Positions 4,534 to 6,044 of a DNA stretch of 6,044 nucleotides are shown piece after piece. The DNA is from DATIHQ01 sp035480535 (GTDB lineage Bacteria > Chlamydiota > Chlamydiia > Chlamydiales > SM23-39). Every line of letters starts with the position of its first letter. The stretch's first letter is position 1. Under the pieces are notes generated by a model that was not told the DNA's origin, ran no database searches, and saw nothing but the letters and a program-made list of their open reading frames with translations. The stretch is taken from NCBI GenBank assembly GCA_035480535.1, contig DATIHQ010000017.1, forward strand, positions 1 to 6,044. The letters run 5' to 3'. The position numbers and the translations under genes were made by a program.

Positions 4534-5652
4534 ATGAATCAATCTGTTTCCTATGGGATCGCGTTGCTTCTTGCAGCTGCGACTGCCTTTGGTGTCCCAA
4601 AAGCTATGAGTGATAAATGCTGTCCAGATGAATGTCAAATTCCGCCAGCTTATAATTTTCCTGCTGGCATCGAAGTGAGTTGCGGCTGGGATGTATATGG
4701 CTCAGCAAGTTTTATCTATTGGGATCTTATCCAAGAGAATATGGAAATATGTTTCACTGATGAAATTTCTCCTTCTTTAGCCAACTTTCAAGGTGAATTC
4801 GAAGGGATGGACTTTGACTATCAACCAGGATTTAAGGTAGGTTTGGGAACCGATCTCAACTATGATGATTGGGATCTCTACGCTGAATATACCCGAATCC
4901 GAAGCGATAATTCTGGATCCGCTACAGCTCCAGCCACAGGAGGGATTTATCCCACATGGGGGCACCCCTACATAGCAGGCTCTAATGCGTTTAATACAGC
5001 ATTTGAGCATTGGCATTGCAATTTAGACTTTGTAGACCTGGAACTCGGTCGTAGTTATTATGTGGGAACTGCTTTGATATTCCATCCAATTCTCGCTGTA
5101 CGAGGCGCTTGGATCCGCCAGATGGCTCATGTAAACTATGTAAACAATAACATTGTTTCAGCGACTCCCTCTCCTTCCATTTTGGGAGAAGAGAATGTTT
5201 ATCAGAGAACCCATAGCTGGGCTGTGGGTCCTCGGGTGGGCATCGATTGTGACTGGATGTTGACCAAAGAGTTCAGACTCTTCGGAGAAGCCTATGGAGA
5301 TCTCCTCTATACAAAATATAAGACACAATCCAAAACCGTTTTTCTTCCCTATGTGACAAATACAACAACCACTCCAAACTATTTCATCGGAGTTCCCGTT
5401 TTCTTCATCAGCAGAACAGACCGGGATGAAGTAAGAGCACACGTGGATCTTGAAACAGGATTTGGCTGGGGTACTTATCTAGATAGCAATAAATGGCATA
5501 TCGATTTCGAAGCTAGTTATGGATTCCAAGTATTCTTTGATCAACAGATGTTCCGTCACTATGAAGACCATACAGCTGTAGCTCAAGTTAAGTCTCCCAA
5601 TGGAAACTTATATATCCATGGGTTAACCGTAACGGGACGAGTCGATTTCTAG
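4534..5652 (+). CDS. Lpg1974 / MOMP-like family pore-forming outer membrane protein
   Basis: The 372-residue precursor has a signal peptide (about residues 1-18 or 1-24: MNQSVSYG, then IALLLAAATAFG), followed by a cysteine cluster at 29, 30 and 34 and another Cys at 50. The barrel shows family hallmarks: GSASFIYWDLIQENMEI (56-72), the WDLYAEYTRI strand, DLELGRSYYVG followed by HPILAVRGAWI, GPRVGIDCDWMLTKEFRLFGEAYGDLLY, and a terminal Phe (VDF) of the kind read by the BAM complex. Related proteins form trimer-like porins or adhesin-like surface proteins in Legionella and in non-Chlamydiaceae chlamydiae, where several paralogues often replace or accompany classical MOMP. The Cys residues may cross-link it into the disulfide-bonded chlamydial envelope, which is inference. 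The ATG at 4534 is chosen because GGAGG lies at 4525-4529 and the signal peptide starts there; an in-frame TTG at 4516 lies upstream of that site. It is followed by its own terminator, so it is probably monocistronic. Confidence 0.88.
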   Translation: MNQSVSYGIALLLAAATAFGVPKAMSDKCCPDECQIPPAYNFPAGIEVSCGWDVYGSASFIYWDLIQENMEICFTDEISPSLANFQGEFEGMDFDYQPGFKVGLGTDLNYDDWDLYAEYTRIRSDNSGSATAPATGGIYPTWGHPYIAGSNAFNTAFEHWHCNLDFVDLELGRSYYVGTALIFHPILAVRGAWIRQMAHVNYVNNNIVSATPSPSILGEENVYQRTHSWAVGPRVGIDCDWMLTKEFRLFGEAYGDLLYTKYKTQSKTVFLPYVTNTTTTPNYFIGVPVFFISRTDRDEVRAHVDLETGFGWGTYLDSNKWHIDFEASYGFQVFFDQQMFRHYEDHTAVAQVKSPNGNLYIHGLTVTGRVDF

Positions 5653-5690
5653 AATCGCTTAGCTTGAAAAAGTTTCCTCCCCATTTTGTA

Positions 5691-5720
5691 GAGGCCGGTA
5701 AATTCCCGGCCTCTTTTTTT
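5691..5720 (+). terminator. Intrinsic terminator of the outer-membrane protein gene
   Basis: A perfect 8-bp GC-rich stem, GAGGCCGG (5691-5698) with CCGGCCTC (5706-5713), closes a 7-nt loop and is followed directly by seven T residues (5714-5720). It lies 38 nt after the stop codon. The opposite strand has no U-tract after the hairpin, so it is not an efficient bidirectional terminator for the convergent transporter gene. Confidence 0.95.
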
Positions 5721-5725
5721 ATCCT

Positions 5726-6044
5726 TTAATGATTCATTGCAACAGCTCGTTTTTTCTCCGCAATGGCCAAAAAAGCAGCGAATATGCAGGCGCTGATCAG
5801 CCAACCCCAACGGATCATCTTCGCTAGATCAAAATCGATCCATTCATGCCGCAGGTTGCCCAGCAGGATAATGGTGAGCGTTAAGGGAACGATGAATCGA
5901 AGGCAAAAGCGATAGAATCCACTTTCCAGGGGTAGGAGTGTGTTTCTATAGGCGAAGGCAAAGACGAGCGCAAGGCCGCTGATGAGCATGTTGATCCCAA
6001 TCACCATCGGAACGAGAGCGTCGATGAGATGCGAGGCATTGCCC
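5726..6044 (-). CDS. C-terminal end of an integral membrane transporter, probably Na+-coupled SLC6/SNF family, 5' part outside the window
   Basis: The frame is open from the right edge to the TAA at 5726-5728, giving 105 C-terminal residues. Three hydrophobic segments are visible: one ending in LVFAFAY, one at FCLRFIVPLTLTIILLG and one at IRWGWLISACIFAAFLAIA, followed by a basic tail (EKKRAVAMNH). The order amphipathic loop, long helix, the F-x-x-RF-I-x-P-type helix, acidic loop and last helix is reminiscent of helices 10-12 of bacterial neurotransmitter:sodium symporters, which take up amino acids and occur in chlamydiae. With only the end visible and no substrate-site helices, other multi-helix transporters cannot be excluded. 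An internal ATG at 6005-6007 is not a likely start because the hydrophobic helix and the open frame continue upstream of it. The gene converges on the outer-membrane protein gene, and its stop codon lies just beyond that gene's terminator. Confidence 0.5.
   Translation of the reverse strand, partial: GNASHLIDALVPMVIGINMLISGLALVFAFAYRNTLLPLESGFYRFCLRFIVPLTLTIILLGNLRHEWIDFDLAKMIRWGWLISACIFAAFLAIAEKKRAVAMNH

Overview
The window looks like chromosomal DNA from a member of the phylum Chlamydiae, most likely an environmental (Parachlamydiales-type) lineage. The main evidence is the gene at 4534-5652, a cysteine-containing outer-membrane beta-barrel protein of the Lpg1974 / MOMP-like family that is expanded in Waddlia, Simkania and relatives. 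A DUF84 nucleotidase, an SLC6-like transporter end and a eukaryote-flavoured sterol-methyltransferase homologue fit this picture. No gene pins down the genus, and I see no RNA genes, CRISPR arrays, insertion sequences or plasmid functions.

Layout, left to right. (1) 1-945, minus: a class I SAM methyltransferase resembling Erg6/SMT sterol C-24 methyltransferases, cut by the left edge. (2) 1047-1610, plus: an inosine/xanthosine triphosphatase of the YjjX/DUF84 family, divergent from the methyltransferase across about 100 bp. (3) 1603-1956 and 2000-2386, both minus: two small, charged, helix-rich proteins of unknown function that look like diverged tandem paralogues. Each is preceded by an almost identical 34-35 nt leader, and each leader sits just downstream of a sigma70-type promoter. 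(4) 2499-4400, minus: a large two-domain glycosyltransferase, GT-A-like in the N-terminal half and exostosin-like in the C-terminal half, with an apparent signal peptide. (5) 4534-5652, plus: the outer-membrane protein, divergent from the glycosyltransferase and closed by a textbook intrinsic terminator at 5691-5720. (6) 5726-6044, minus: the C-terminal three membrane helices of a transporter, probably of the Na+-coupled SLC6/SNF type, cut by the right edge.

The genes do not form one pathway. The methyltransferase, the exported glycosyltransferase and the porin could all act on the cell envelope or the host interface, but that is inference. The least explained element is the pair of small genes with duplicated leaders: the untranslated leader is conserved far better than the coding sequence behind it. 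This suggests that the leader itself is under selection, or that the duplication has been homogenised there.
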